From NCBI RefSeq assembly GCF_018688155.1, contig NZ_CP061312.1:1550001-1614000 (forward strand): a stretch of 64,000 nt of DNA, read 5' to 3'. The translations under genes and the position numbers were made by a program. Position 1 is the first letter of the stretch. Each line of letters opens with the position of its first letter. Source of the DNA: Polynucleobacter sp. AP-Sving-400A-A2. GTDB lineage: Bacteria > Pseudomonadota > Gammaproteobacteria > Burkholderiales > Burkholderiaceae. Positions 1 to 8,980 of the stretch are shown here, piece after piece. The notes beneath the pieces are model-generated. The model ran no database searches. It had not been told where the DNA came from and saw only the letters and a program-made list of their open reading frames with translations.

Positions 1-1491
1 AGTGACGTGCAACACAATGGTTCCGAACGCCGTACCACTCATGCGCCCATCAGAAATTCGCACAATATCTTTTACACCAGCACGAGCAAGCTTCATCGGA
101 ATCGGAATGTACCCCGCTTCAGGCATACCGGGTGCGCCTTTGGGGCCAATGTTCTTCAGCACCAAAATATCATCTGCTGTTACATCTAAGTCTGGACTAT
201 CAATACGATTGGCTAGGTCTTCACTGTTTTCAAACACAACAGCGCGACCCTCATGCTCCATCAGTTTTTCATTGGCCGCTGATTGTTTAATGATGGCAGC
301 ACCGGGCGCTAGGTTGCCATGCAACACTGCAATGCTGCCACGTGGATAAATCGGGTTATCGAACTTCCGCACTACATCTTGCTTAAAGCTTGGTGGGGCT
401 GCATCAATCTCTTCACCTAAAGTGCGACCCGTTACCGTCATCGCATCGAGTTTTAATAAAGGCTTAAGTTCACGTAGCAGCGTGGTCATACCACCAGCAT
501 CATGGAAGTTCTCCATGTAGTGATCACCGGAGGGCTTCAAGTCGACCAATACCGGCGTCTCATCACCCATCTTATCGAGTGCATCCAAGTCAATCTCTAG
601 ACCCATGCGACCAGCGATAGCAGCTAAATGTACGATGCCGTTAGTCGAGCCACCAATCGCTAATAAAACACGCATTGCGTTTTCAAAAGCATCTGCTGTT
701 AATACCTTATCAATCGTTAAGCCATCTTTTGCCATTTGCACAGCGCGAGTACCAGTCTCTTCTGCGATCCGAATACGGTCGGCAGTGACTGCAGGTGGTG
801 TTGCTCCACCAGGCACAGTCATACCAAGGGCTTCAGAAATACAAGCCATCGTGCTAGCAGTACCCATGACTGAGCAGGTACCTACACTGGCTACTAATTG
901 ATCATTCACCTCATCTTTTTCAGCTGCGTCAATTTCGCCAGCGCGGAATTTCCCCCAATAGCGACGACAGTCAGTGCATGCACCCACACGCTCACTTCGA
1001 TGGGAGCCTGTCAACATGGAGCCAGTAATCAACTGAATTGCCGGAAGACCGGCAGAGGCAGCACCCATCATTTGAGCAGGTACGGTTTTATCGCAACCAC
1101 CAATCATCACCACCGCATCCATCGGCTGAGCACGCAACATCTCTTCTGTATCCATTGACATCAGATTACGCAAATACATACTGGTAGGAGCGGCAAAGCT
1201 TTCATGAATCGAGATGGTGGGGAAATCCATCGGCAAGCCACCAGCCAACATCACGCCACGTTTTACAGCCTCAATCAGTTGCGGCATGTTGCCATGACAG
1301 GGGTTGTAAGCACTGCCAGTATTGATAATGCCAATGACGGGGCGGTCCAGAGCACTATTGGTGTAGCCAGCACCCTTGATAAATGCTTTACGCAAAAACA
1401 AGGAGAAGCCTTTATCACCATAACTGGTTAAGCCCTTACGTAAACCACTCTCTGTGGGCTGTTTTTTTTCTTTATTTGAATTACTTGTCAT
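1..1491 (-). CDS. IlvD/Edd-family dehydratase, 3' end cut by window
   Basis: Encodes at least 497 residues of a dihydroxy-acid/sugar-acid dehydratase; the C-terminus lies beyond the window edge. The three iron-sulfur-ligand cysteine motifs of the family are visible: CHGNM near residue 65, GGCDKT near 133 and GTCSVMGTASTM near 206. These enzymes remove water from 2,3-dihydroxy acids. The sequence resembles the arabinonate-dehydratase-like branch at least as much as biosynthetic IlvD, and the Bug binding-protein gene directly upstream on the same strand favours a catabolic sugar-acid role. ATG start at 1491. Family assignment is firm; substrate is inference. Confidence 0.88.
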   Translation of the reverse strand, partial: MTSNSNKEKKQPTESGLRKGLTSYGDKGFSLFLRKAFIKGAGYTNSALDRPVIGIINTGSAYNPCHGNMPQLIEAVKRGVMLAGGLPMDFPTISIHESFAAPTSMYLRNLMSMDTEEMLRAQPMDAVVMIGGCDKTVPAQMMGAASAGLPAIQLITGSMLTGSHRSERVGACTDCRRYWGKFRAGEIDAAEKDEVNDQLVASVGTCSVMGTASTMACISEALGMTVPGGATPPAVTADRIRIAEETGTRAVQMAKDGLTIDKVLTADAFENAMRVLLAIGGSTNGIVHLAAIAGRMGLEIDLDALDKMGDETPVLVDLKPSGDHYMENFHDAGGMTTLLRELKPLLKLDAMTVTGRTLGEEIDAAPPSFKQDVVRKFDNPIYPRGSIAVLHGNLAPGAAIIKQSAANEKLMEHEGRAVVFENSEDLANRIDSPDLDVTADDILVLKNIGPKGAPGMPEAGYIPIPMKLARAGVKDIVRISDGRMSGTAFGTIVLHVT

Positions 1492-1527
1492 AAATCATTC
1501 TTTAACTTGAAAAAATAAATGGTTTTT

Positions 1528-2517
1528 TTACTCAGCTTTGATATCAGCTTCTTTAATGACTTTTTCCCAACGCTTCACCTCAGCAGCCAGCAACTCGGCT
1601 GATTTCTTGGGATTGGTTGGCGCTGCAGCGTAAACACCCTGCTTTAAGAATGCTTCCTTGACTTCGGGATTGAGTAATAGTTTGGCGATAGCACTATTTA
1701 ACTGATCCACGATAGGCATGGGTGTACCGACTGGCGCTAAAACACCAAAGGTAGAGCTCACTTCTAGCGCAGGCATGCCAGATTCAGCGGTCGTTGGAAC
1801 ATCAGGCAACATCGAAATGCGTTTTGCCGTTGTCACCGCTAAAGGACGCAATTGCCCAGCATTGATAAATGGTAATGCAGCTGGAACAGTTTCCACCATC
1901 ATGTTGACTTGTCCTGCAACTAAATCAGTCATAGCTGGGCCGCTACCCTTGTATGGCACGTGCGTGATTTTGAGACCCGCTTCTTTTTGGAAAATTTCTG
2001 CACCCATTCTCTGCGGTGCGCCTGCACCAGAGGAGGCGTAATTTAATTTATCTGGATTGGCTTTTGCGTAATCCACCAAGCCCTTTAAGGTTCTTACAGG
2101 TACGTTGGGGTTCACCACCACCACCAAAGGCACAGAACCCACAATCATGACTGGAGTGAAATCCTTCAAGAGGTCGTAACGTAACTTGCCCTTTTCAAGC
2201 GTGGCCATAGTGGAATGAGAGGTAACTGCGCCCATCAATAAGGTGTACCCATCTGGATTTGCCTTAGCTACCGCTTCTGCACCGATATTGCCACCAGCTC
2301 CACCGCGATTCTCAACTAACACTTGCTGACCCAAAGATTCGCCTAAGTTCTTGGCTAGAATGCGTCCAATCACATCGGTAGCCCCACCTGGAGGATAAGG
2401 CACGATGAGCTTGATTGGCCTGTCTGGATAAGCGGCATGCACCAAACCAGAAAAGGTAAGGATTAGGGCTGCCTGAGTAATAGAACGGCAAAGCCTACCC
2501 AACTGAAAAGTGATCAT
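1528..2517 (-). CDS. TTT-family (Bug/TctC) periplasmic binding protein
   Basis: A 329-residue extracytoplasmic binding protein of the tripartite tricarboxylate (Bug) family. It has an N-terminal signal sequence ending near AYPDRP, then the family hallmarks YPDRPIKLIVPYPPGG and NPDGYTLLMG. These proteins capture carboxylates for TctA/TctB permeases or act in sensing. No tctA or tctB gene is present nearby, so it is an orphan. It lies 36 bases upstream of the IlvD-type dehydratase on the same strand, probably co-transcribed, suggesting that its ligand is that enzyme's substrate or a relative. GGAG sits six bases before the ATG. Ligand unknown. Confidence 0.93.
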   Translation of the reverse strand: MITFQLGRLCRSITQAALILTFSGLVHAAYPDRPIKLIVPYPPGGATDVIGRILAKNLGESLGQQVLVENRGGAGGNIGAEAVAKANPDGYTLLMGAVTSHSTMATLEKGKLRYDLLKDFTPVMIVGSVPLVVVVNPNVPVRTLKGLVDYAKANPDKLNYASSGAGAPQRMGAEIFQKEAGLKITHVPYKGSGPAMTDLVAGQVNMMVETVPAALPFINAGQLRPLAVTTAKRISMLPDVPTTAESGMPALEVSSTFGVLAPVGTPMPIVDQLNSAIAKLLLNPEVKEAFLKQGVYAAAPTNPKKSAELLAAEVKRWEKVIKEADIKAE

Positions 2518-2626
2518 TTTTGTCTCCGTGTCACAGTTTTATATTTATGCTCTCAATATACTAAACTTTGTCATTACATCCATTTAAGCTTACTGAGCTC
2601 AATTCCACATCTTGCCTAGGACCGCT

Positions 2627-3049
2627 ATGTCAAATATTCAACCTTTTCATCTGGCTTTTCCTGTAGACAATCTAGAAGCCGCTCGCACTTTTTACGGTAG
2701 CACCCTAGGTTGTGCGGAAGGTCGCAGCTCCGATGAATGGATTGATTTTGACTTCTTTGGGCACCAATTAGTTGCCCACCTTGCACCTGAAGAATGCAAC
2801 CATGCAGCCTCAAATGAGGTTGACGGACATCAAGTTCCCGTAAAACATTTTGGAGTAGTGCTGACCATGCCAGATTGGCATGCGTTGGCCGATAAATTAA
2901 GCAGTAGTGGCATGAAGTTCATCATCGAACCACAAATTCGTTTCAAAGGAAAAGTGGGCGAGCAAGCCACCATGTTCTTTCTCGATCCTGCTGGTAATGC
3001 CTTGGAGTTCAAGGCATTTGAGGATCCCAGCCAGCTATTTGCTAAATAA
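2627..3049 (+). CDS. VOC-superfamily (glyoxalase/extradiol dioxygenase-like) protein
   Basis: A 140-residue vicinal-oxygen-chelate protein with paired beta-alpha-beta-beta-beta modules: [17 protein letters not shown] at the N-terminus, a central [13 protein letters not shown] segment, and a C-terminal [15 protein letters not shown] segment supplying the usual final Glu ligand. Candidate metal ligands are His near residue 8, His in VKHFGV and the late Glu. I chose the ATG at 2627 rather than an in-frame TTG 15 bases upstream because homologous proteins begin just before the first strand. The specific reaction cannot be told. It stands alone, divergent from the Bug/IlvD pair and convergent with the TonB-dependent receptor gene. 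Confidence 0.85.
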   Translation: MSNIQPFHLAFPVDNLEAARTFYGSTLGCAEGRSSDEWIDFDFFGHQLVAHLAPEECNHAASNEVDGHQVPVKHFGVVLTMPDWHALADKLSSSGMKFIIEPQIRFKGKVGEQATMFFLDPAGNALEFKAFEDPSQLFAK

Positions 3050-3090
3050 TTGGCCGAGATAGAAAAACTGAGTACAAGTTATCTACTACA

Positions 3091-5148
3091 TCAGAAGAAC
3101 TGGTAACTCATTCCCGCCTGAAAATTGATGGGTGCTCCAGCAAAAATCCCATCAGGACTTCTACTGGAAATATAGCGCTTGTTTAACAGGTTATTCACCA
3201 CACCAAATACTTTCAAACTTTTATTGATTGCATAATTCGCGCTCCAATTAACAGTAGTGATGGCAGGAATTTCCCCTAGAGTCCCAATAGAGTTTGGTAA
3301 AGCGGTATTTGCCGAATCAGCAAATTGAGACGATAAGTAATTTAGACTAACTAAAGTGTTGAGCCCATTTTTCTGATAGCTGACACCTAAATTCGATACC
3401 AACTCTGATGTGTATGGGATACGGTTACCATCTTTCCCCATAGATGAATTACCAACAAATTTAGCAACTGGAATATAAGTTAGATTCCCACTCAGACCCC
3501 ATCCAGATTCAAGTCCATACCCTAAAGATAATTCCATGCCCTGATGTAGGCTCTTGCCGCCGTTGGCTTTAGTAATGCCCGCAGCAAGACTTTGATTAAC
3601 GATTTGATTGCTAAAGTTCATGCTGAATATCGCTGCATCATAGCTAAAGCCATAATTGACACCCCGTAGACCAAACTCAAAATTGGTTGACCTCTCAGGA
3701 TCCAATTGTTGATCTACGCCTTTTTCACTAATGGCAGTTGCTAATTGAGCGGGTGCAAATCCTTTATATACGCTCGAATAAAGCTGTAGTTCTGGAATCA
3801 ATTGCCAGCTTGCTCCAATTTGCGGCACAGTTTCTAAATTCTTTGCGCTCCCTGAGCTTTCAGTCAGGACATTATTTCGAGACTGGTTATAACTTTCAAT
3901 GCGCACCCCCGGAGTAATTGCAAAGTCTTTCGATAGCAAAAATCTATTTTGCGCAAACAGAGCCACTGAATTTGCTTTATTTTCCTCGTGACTAGACACT
4001 CTGCCAGACTTAGCCAAGCTTCGGGATGCTACTAGCTGGTTTGATTGCGACTCAGTATGTAAGCGCAGTCCGAATTCAAACTCATTATTCATGCCCATTG
4101 CCTCATAGGTATGAGTCACTCGTGAATCTACTCCGAGCATTTGAAATTCACGATTTCGCCCAAACATACAATCATTATCACCATTGCACGGAGTAAAACT
4201 CGTTTTATCCGAAGTACGACCACTGACGACTTGACGCCAGTAATCTCGATCTAAGCGACTCCAGTACAGCAATGTGTTCAGTTTTGTCCCAGTGCCGAGC
4301 TCCCAAGAGTGATTCAGATCAACGGCATTTCTCTGCGTAACAAAGTAATCATTAGGAGCGGGATTTCCTGAAAATCGAGCGGCATATTGATTTGGTCTCA
4401 AGCCAACATATGAGGTATTAATATTATTGTCATAGTGGGTATATTTAAGGCTTAGCCATTGATTTTGATCAATCGCTACCCCGCCCTTAAAAAGAATGTC
4501 ATACATCTTAAAGCCATTGCCTTGGTATCCATCACTCTCAGACTTAATGATGTTGATACCTGCGATCGCTCCATTACTTTCCGACTTTCCGCCGGCCTCA
4601 ATTTGAGCCAATTGATAGCCATAATTACCCGCCTTACCGGAAAGCTTAAAGCCCTCCTCTGGAGTCTTGGTAAGGTAATTAATCACTCCACCAATATTGG
4701 ACGGGCCATACTGCAAGCCTGATGCCCCCTTTAAAACTTCAATGCCACTCATGCGATCAACAGGCGGGCTGTAATAAGAGGCGCTAGAAATAAATAGGCT
4801 GGGGTGAATAGGTGCCCCATCCTCTAGTAATAGCACTTTCTGACTACGACTGGGATTGAGTCCTCGAATACCAATATTCGGAATAGAGCCTAAGCCACCT
4901 TCATCACCTCGGATATTGATACCCGGAATAGTCTTCAGGGCATCTTGAATAGATAAGGGCTGAAGTAACTCTAACTGCTTTTGATTAATCACATCGACCG
5001 TACCTGGAATTTTCGAACGCGCATTTTCCTCGCTGCCGACAATATCTATTCTTGGTAACTCTATTTCCTTAGCCTGAATACCTGAGCTCAAGGAACACCC
5101 GCAAACTAAGGCCAAGCGTAAAGCCCAAGCCAATTTTTTCTGCTTCAT
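3091..5148 (-). CDS. TonB-dependent outer-membrane receptor, FecA-like
   Basis: A 685-residue outer-membrane siderophore receptor. A signal peptide (ending near IQAKE) is followed by a possible TonB box in ELPRIDIVG, a plug domain at about residues 45-160 (VDVINQKQLELL, GIRGLNPSRSQ, EVLKGASGLQYGPSNIGGVINY), then the barrel, ending in a terminal aromatic residue (YQFF). There is no extra N-terminal signalling domain. A cysteine pair lies in a predicted loop (PCNGDNDCMF). The ATG at 5148 is seven bases after TGGAG; an in-frame TTG six bases upstream is less likely. It is the last gene of a Fur-box operon with a TonB-like protein and HemP. Closest in style to ferric citrate receptors; ligand not provable. 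Confidence 0.9.
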   Translation of the reverse strand: MKQKKLAWALRLALVCGCSLSSGIQAKEIELPRIDIVGSEENARSKIPGTVDVINQKQLELLQPLSIQDALKTIPGINIRGDEGGLGSIPNIGIRGLNPSRSQKVLLLEDGAPIHPSLFISSASYYSPPVDRMSGIEVLKGASGLQYGPSNIGGVINYLTKTPEEGFKLSGKAGNYGYQLAQIEAGGKSESNGAIAGINIIKSESDGYQGNGFKMYDILFKGGVAIDQNQWLSLKYTHYDNNINTSYVGLRPNQYAARFSGNPAPNDYFVTQRNAVDLNHSWELGTGTKLNTLLYWSRLDRDYWRQVVSGRTSDKTSFTPCNGDNDCMFGRNREFQMLGVDSRVTHTYEAMGMNNEFEFGLRLHTESQSNQLVASRSLAKSGRVSSHEENKANSVALFAQNRFLLSKDFAITPGVRIESYNQSRNNVLTESSGSAKNLETVPQIGASWQLIPELQLYSSVYKGFAPAQLATAISEKGVDQQLDPERSTNFEFGLRGVNYGFSYDAAIFSMNFSNQIVNQSLAAGITKANGGKSLHQGMELSLGYGLESGWGLSGNLTYIPVAKFVGNSSMGKDGNRIPYTSELVSNLGVSYQKNGLNTLVSLNYLSSQFADSANTALPNSIGTLGEIPAITTVNWSANYAINKSLKVFGVVNNLLNKRYISSRSPDGIFAGAPINFQAGMSYQFF

Positions 5149-5241
5149 ATGCAATCTCCAGAGATAAAAACATCCAATCGCTGGCTAATCGCATATCAAA
5201 ATACTTTTGCTGGCTAATAAATTAGGCTAAACAGCTCATCA

Positions 5242-5418
5242 CTATTTAGTCAAAATGAGCTTCTTTAATTTAGTAATTCTTAAAATATATCTTTCGCCAT
5301 CATGGATGATGACTACGGTTTTCTCTTTACCAAACAAAGTCGTACTAGCAATCACTTTATTTAAAATCAATTGAGGGCTCACAAAATCTGCTACCGAGAC
5401 ATTTAAATCTGATTTCAA
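5242..5418 (-). CDS. hemP: Hemin uptake protein HemP family, small
   Basis: A 58-residue reading frame starting at TTG. Its C-terminal half carries the HemP signature: LFGKEKTVVIIHDGERYILR followed by ITKLKKLILTK, which matches the family pattern of a beta strand, HxGxxYxLR and a terminal GK/KLILTK. HemP proteins are small cytoplasmic proteins tied to iron and heme uptake; in some bacteria they act as regulators of iron genes. An in-frame stop lies three codons upstream, so the TTG at 5418 is the only upstream start; a downstream GTG would remove the N-terminal 12 residues. The start is one base past the stop of the TonB-like gene, implying translational coupling. Confidence 0.88.
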   Translation of the reverse strand: MKSDLNVSVADFVSPQLILNKVIASTTLFGKEKTVVIIHDGERYILRITKLKKLILTK

Positions 5419-5419
5419 T

Positions 5420-5980
5420 TTAAGTCTCTAACCTGAAGTGGATCGGGAGATGGTAGCAGTGAGATATGGCCTGATCCTGAGACTCTAGCGCAGAAAATTT
5501 CCACTCTCTGACGCCCTCAATGGCAGATCTGTCTAGTTTTTCATAGCCAGAACTTTTGATCAACTGAACATTTTCCACGCGCCCTCGACCATCAATACAT
5601 AACTTGAGTTGAACGGCACCTTGTTCACGCATGCGCCTGCTTAAAAGGGGGTAAATCGGTTTGGGATTTAAAAAAATATCTCTATCACGAAAAGTTTTCA
5701 CTACCGGAGACGATATGCTCGACTCATGTTTACTGAGGTCCCTCGCAATCGTTGAGGCAATGTAACTTGGAGTGACATTGATGTCCTGAGTTTGTTTTGA
5801 TACTTTGGCTATGGCGCGATGATCAAGTGAGTCCCTCAAGCTGAGAGTTAGCCTATCTGGTGCAAAAGTTTGTGGAGTCCTATCTTGAAATACTCCCATT
5901 CCAACAATGATGGAAATATGCACCCCAATCACCCAAAGAGGAATAAGTCTAGATACACTAATCTTTAATTTTTTTCCCAT
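5420..5980 (-). CDS. Energy transducer TonB-family protein
   Basis: A 186-residue inner-membrane protein with one N-terminal membrane segment (about residues 12-32, LIPLWVIGVHISIIVGMGVF) and a C-terminal TonB domain (about residues 110-185) with YPLLSRRMREQGAVQLK, a GRVENVQLIKSSG turn and LDRSAIEGVREWKF. TonB couples the proton-motive force to outer-membrane receptors. The linker is short and lacks the usual Pro-Glu/Pro-Lys repeats, which is odd for a protein that must span the periplasm. No exbB or exbD accompanies it, so it would borrow them from elsewhere. First gene behind the Fur box; ATG at 5980 chosen over an in-frame TTG. Confidence 0.88.
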   Translation of the reverse strand: MGKKLKISVSRLIPLWVIGVHISIIVGMGVFQDRTPQTFAPDRLTLSLRDSLDHRAIAKVSKQTQDINVTPSYIASTIARDLSKHESSISSPVVKTFRDRDIFLNPKPIYPLLSRRMREQGAVQLKLCIDGRGRVENVQLIKSSGYEKLDRSAIEGVREWKFSALESQDQAISHCYHLPIHFRLET

Positions 5981-6018
5981 CAAGAAACAAAACCCTTACA
6001 TACATCAACTCAAAAATG

Positions 6019-6037
6019 AAAGATGATAATCATTCTC
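6019..6037 (-). promoter_or_regulatory. Fur box upstream of the TonB/HemP/receptor operon
   Basis: Read on the minus strand the 19 bases are GAGAATGATTATCATCTTT, matching the Fur consensus GATAATGATTATCATTATC at 15 positions including the whole ATGATTATCAT core. It lies about 40 bases before the TonB-like start codon, where bound iron-loaded Fur would block transcription. Sequence-based call; no binding data. Confidence 0.85.
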
Positions 6038-6128
6038 ATTTATTTTATTAGATGTTCTGCCGGCTAACAACCCTTTAAATTAATAGCCCGCAGGCTCAAA
6101 GGGTATTCAGGGAGCTGGATAGGTGAAA

Positions 6129-7328
6129 CTAATACTTCTGATGAATTTGTAAGCGCCAAAGTGAAGTGATTTCAGCTGCTCTTGCAAAATGAAGAGAGTC
6201 TGAATCATCAAATGCTTTCGGATGTTTAGGCTTGGTATCGATACGTTCAAGAACAACTAATCCGGCATCTTCAATCCAAGAGAGTAGCTCTTCTCGAGTT
6301 CTGAGCTCAAGATGCTCTGCCAAATCAGACAGAACTAACCAGCCCTCGCCTTGGGGCAACAAATGCTCTTTCAATCCCGCTAAAAATCCTTTGAGCATCT
6401 GACTTTCTGGATCATAGACTGCATGCTCTAATAGGGAGCTAGGTCTTGCAGGCACCCATGGTGGGTTACAGATAATTAATGAAGCCTTTCCTGCTGGAAA
6501 TAAATTGGCCTTCACAATGTCTATTTGAGAACCCAAGCCTAGGAGTGCAATATTTTCTTTGGCACATATAAGCGCTCGATCATCTTGATCAGTGGCAACA
6601 ATTTCTTGCACATCCCGCATTGCCAAAATAATCGACAGCACACCAGTACCCACGCCAATATCAAAAGCTGTGGATGCCCCATCAAGGGATTTGGGCAAAG
6701 GGGCGCTACAAACTAACTCAATGTACTCACCGCGAACCGGTGAGAAAACGCCGTAATGTGGATGAATGTAAATTGGCTCGCCATTTTCATCAGCCAAAAT
6801 AGGCAATCCATTCTTGCGCCACTCATGAGCGCTAATCACGCCCAAAAGTTCGCGCAAAGAAACTACATAAGAATGATCAACGGTGCCATACGCTTCTGAA
6901 CATGCTTGCGTAATATCGGGCGCACGACGTAAGGAGATAGTGTGATCCGGATTGCATTGGATTAATAACATACCTAGTATTCGAGCACGCTGAGATTGAA
7001 TCAGGCGGTGTTGATTAAAAATATCTTTTGCTGTTTTCTTGGGGGTGGCATCAGTAGACTTATCCACCCTCTTGCCGGCACGCTTTGATTTTTTGGATGG
7101 TTTATCTATACGACGAACTAAGGCCTGCAATAACTGTCTAGCATTTTGGAAATCGCCCTTCCAAAGAATAGCCGTACCTTCACATGCCAAATGATAGGCA
7201 TCATCTGCCGTTAATGTATCGTCGGCAGTCACCACTTTTTTATGTGCTGCTATGCCATTTTCAGAATGCCAAACTGCTGAGCAATTCCGGCCACCCTCTT
7301 CCCAGTAAATGGAGCTACCCTGATTCAT
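6129..7328 (-). CDS. Class I SAM-dependent methyltransferase
   Basis: A 399-residue protein with a C-terminal Rossmann methyltransferase domain: motif I FDIGVGTGVLSI at about 222-233, an acidic loop (TDQDD) near 247, and NPPW at 288-291. The NPPW motif is typical of N-methyltransferases acting on glutamine or on nucleobase amino groups (HemK/PrmC, RlmG and RsmC groups). The N-terminal part is not one I recognise; it includes a lysine-rich linker (about 76-101) and a conserved-looking HPHYGVFSPVRGEYIEL stretch just before the catalytic domain. It starts three bases after the stop of the carboxymuconolactone-decarboxylase-like gene, so the two are probably co-expressed. Substrate unknown. Confidence 0.85.
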   Translation of the reverse strand: MNQGSSIYWEEGGRNCSAVWHSENGIAAHKKVVTADDTLTADDAYHLACEGTAILWKGDFQNARQLLQALVRRIDKPSKKSKRAGKRVDKSTDATPKKTAKDIFNQHRLIQSQRARILGMLLIQCNPDHTISLRRAPDITQACSEAYGTVDHSYVVSLRELLGVISAHEWRKNGLPILADENGEPIYIHPHYGVFSPVRGEYIELVCSAPLPKSLDGASTAFDIGVGTGVLSIILAMRDVQEIVATDQDDRALICAKENIALLGLGSQIDIVKANLFPAGKASLIICNPPWVPARPSSLLEHAVYDPESQMLKGFLAGLKEHLLPQGEGWLVLSDLAEHLELRTREELLSWIEDAGLVVLERIDTKPKHPKAFDDSDSLHFARAAEITSLWRLQIHQKY

Positions 7329-7331
7329 GAA

Positions 7332-7883
7332 TTACGCAGGAGGATGTTCCTCAGGATTAACATCCAAGGCGATCAAAAACCGAGAAACCATGTTGTAAGC
7401 TGCCACTACAGTGACAAGCTCAACGGTATCGGTATTACCCAAAGCAGCCTGCAAGCGCTTCATCAGATCGCTATCCACCTGAATATTGCGCGTCATCTGA
7501 AACGTGAGTTCTACAGCATCATTCTCTACAGCAGAGAATGAGGCACTAGGAAAGTTTGGTTGGCCAATTAAACGCAGCGCCTGAACTTGCTCTTCAGTGC
7601 CCCCAGCCTTGATAAAAGGTGGAGCGTGGTGAAAAAACTCATATTCAGCGCCATTAAGAACAGCTACCCCGCACATCGCAAGCTCACGCAGCTTTGGATC
7701 CAAGGAGAGATTATTGCGAATCTCTCCTACAAAATGATTCCAGCCCTCAGCAATAGGGGTGCTATGTAAAAGCATACGATCCAAATTAATGAACTGGCCA
7801 CCACGTCTTTTACGAATAGCTGCTACCAACTCTGCAGGCTCAGCTAAGTCCATCGGCTGATAGGGAATTAAACGTTCACTCAT
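7332..7883 (-). CDS. Carboxymuconolactone decarboxylase-family protein
   Basis: A 183-residue all-helical protein of the CMD/AhpD superfamily. The core (ELAMCGVAVLNGAEYEFFHHAPPF, about residues 68-91) resembles the decarboxylase-type branch. Only a single Cys is present and the redox CxxC of AhpD peroxidases is absent, so peroxidase activity is unlikely. It lies between a Bug binding protein (9 bases upstream) and the methyltransferase on the same strand. Together the three look like one transcription unit starting at 8891. The role may be in aromatic or lactone breakdown, but that is inference from the family. Confidence 0.85.
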   Translation of the reverse strand: MSERLIPYQPMDLAEPAELVAAIRKRRGGQFINLDRMLLHSTPIAEGWNHFVGEIRNNLSLDPKLRELAMCGVAVLNGAEYEFFHHAPPFIKAGGTEEQVQALRLIGQPNFPSASFSAVENDAVELTFQMTRNIQVDSDLMKRLQAALGNTDTVELVTVVAAYNMVSRFLIALDVNPEEHPPA

Positions 7884-7892
7884 ATCAATTCC

Positions 7893-8891
7893 TTATTGCG
7901 CTTCTTTAATATTGTTTTCAATCACAAACTTGCCCCATACCGCGATTTGCTTACCAATAAAGTCACGCAAAGTTTCTGGGTTACCAGCCACAATTTGAAT
8001 CCCTTGTGACTTCAGCTTCTCGGATACAGCTGGTGTTTTTAATGCTTTAGTGACAGCCAAGTTCATGGCATTGACGATTGCTGGTGGAGTTTTTCCTGGG
8101 GCCAAAACTGCCCACCATGCTGGTGCATTAAATCCAGGGAAACCACTTTCAGCAATCGTTGGCACATTGGGCAACTCAGGGGATCTTTTGGCAGTAGTGA
8201 TTACTAATGGGATGACGCCACCACTCTCAATATGGGGCTTGACTAAGAATTCTGAGCCAACAGCCAATTGAACTTGGCCACCCAGAACATCTTGCATCAA
8301 TGGGCCTCCACCACGGTAAGGAACGTGATTCCAATCAAAGCCTGCTTGCTTAGCCAAACGCGCCATAGCTAAATGACCCAAGCTACCAATGCCAATAGAT
8401 CCATAGCTAAATTGCTTACCAGTCTTAGACAGGTCTACCAACTGCTTAAAGCTGGTGATCCCAGAATTCTTGCTGGCCACTAATACCATCGGTGAAGTAC
8501 CAATTAAGGTCACAGGTGCTATATCTTTAATCGTGTCATATGGGAGCTTATCTTTGAGAATTGGATTGACACCGTGCGTGTCAAATACCACAGCAAAGGT
8601 GTAACCATCGGGATCTGACCTGGTCATGGCAGCAGTTCCAATGACACCGGATGCCCCGCCAATATTTTCAACAATGACGTTTTGCTTTAATTCTGCTTGT
8701 AAAGCTGGGGCCAAGGTACGCGCCACTTGATCCACAGAGCCACCTGGCGGAAAAACAGCAATCAGGCGAATCGGCTTTTGGGTGGGCCAAGCGCCCACAC
8801 CGGCAGTTTGAGCGCTAGCAAAAGAACCAGCAAACATCATCAATAAGCCCAATAAAAGGGCTTTTTTAGTTATTTTCAAGTAAATCGGCAT
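7893..8891 (-). CDS. TTT-family (Bug/TctC) periplasmic binding protein
   Basis: A 332-residue Bug-type binding protein with a clear signal peptide (hydrophobic LLLGLLMMFAGSFASA, cleavage near SAQ). Family motifs are PIRLIAVFPPGGSVDQVAR, the SDPDGYTFAVVF turn and the HVPYRGGGPLMQDVLGGQ ligand-lobe segment. No TctA/TctB partner is nearby. It heads a minus-strand unit with the CMD-family protein and the methyltransferase. The divergent neighbour is the trhO gene. Ligand cannot be read from sequence; Bug proteins generally bind carboxylates, amino acids or aromatic acids in a cleft closed by two bridging waters. Confidence 0.93.
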   Translation of the reverse strand: MPIYLKITKKALLLGLLMMFAGSFASAQTAGVGAWPTQKPIRLIAVFPPGGSVDQVARTLAPALQAELKQNVIVENIGGASGVIGTAAMTRSDPDGYTFAVVFDTHGVNPILKDKLPYDTIKDIAPVTLIGTSPMVLVASKNSGITSFKQLVDLSKTGKQFSYGSIGIGSLGHLAMARLAKQAGFDWNHVPYRGGGPLMQDVLGGQVQLAVGSEFLVKPHIESGGVIPLVITTAKRSPELPNVPTIAESGFPGFNAPAWWAVLAPGKTPPAIVNAMNLAVTKALKTPAVSEKLKSQGIQIVAGNPETLRDFIGKQIAVWGKFVIENNIKEAQ

Positions 8892-8980
8892 ACATCATCT
8901 CCCTCGATTAAGACTGCAAGATTACCACCCATCCTCGCCGCTTGTTTGATAATGGATGCCGGAGCAAGATGAGATTACCT

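Noticed and set aside
7332..7883. AhpD-type peroxidase call for the CMD-family protein
   Set aside because: The redox CxxC pair is absent; only one Cys lies in the core motif.
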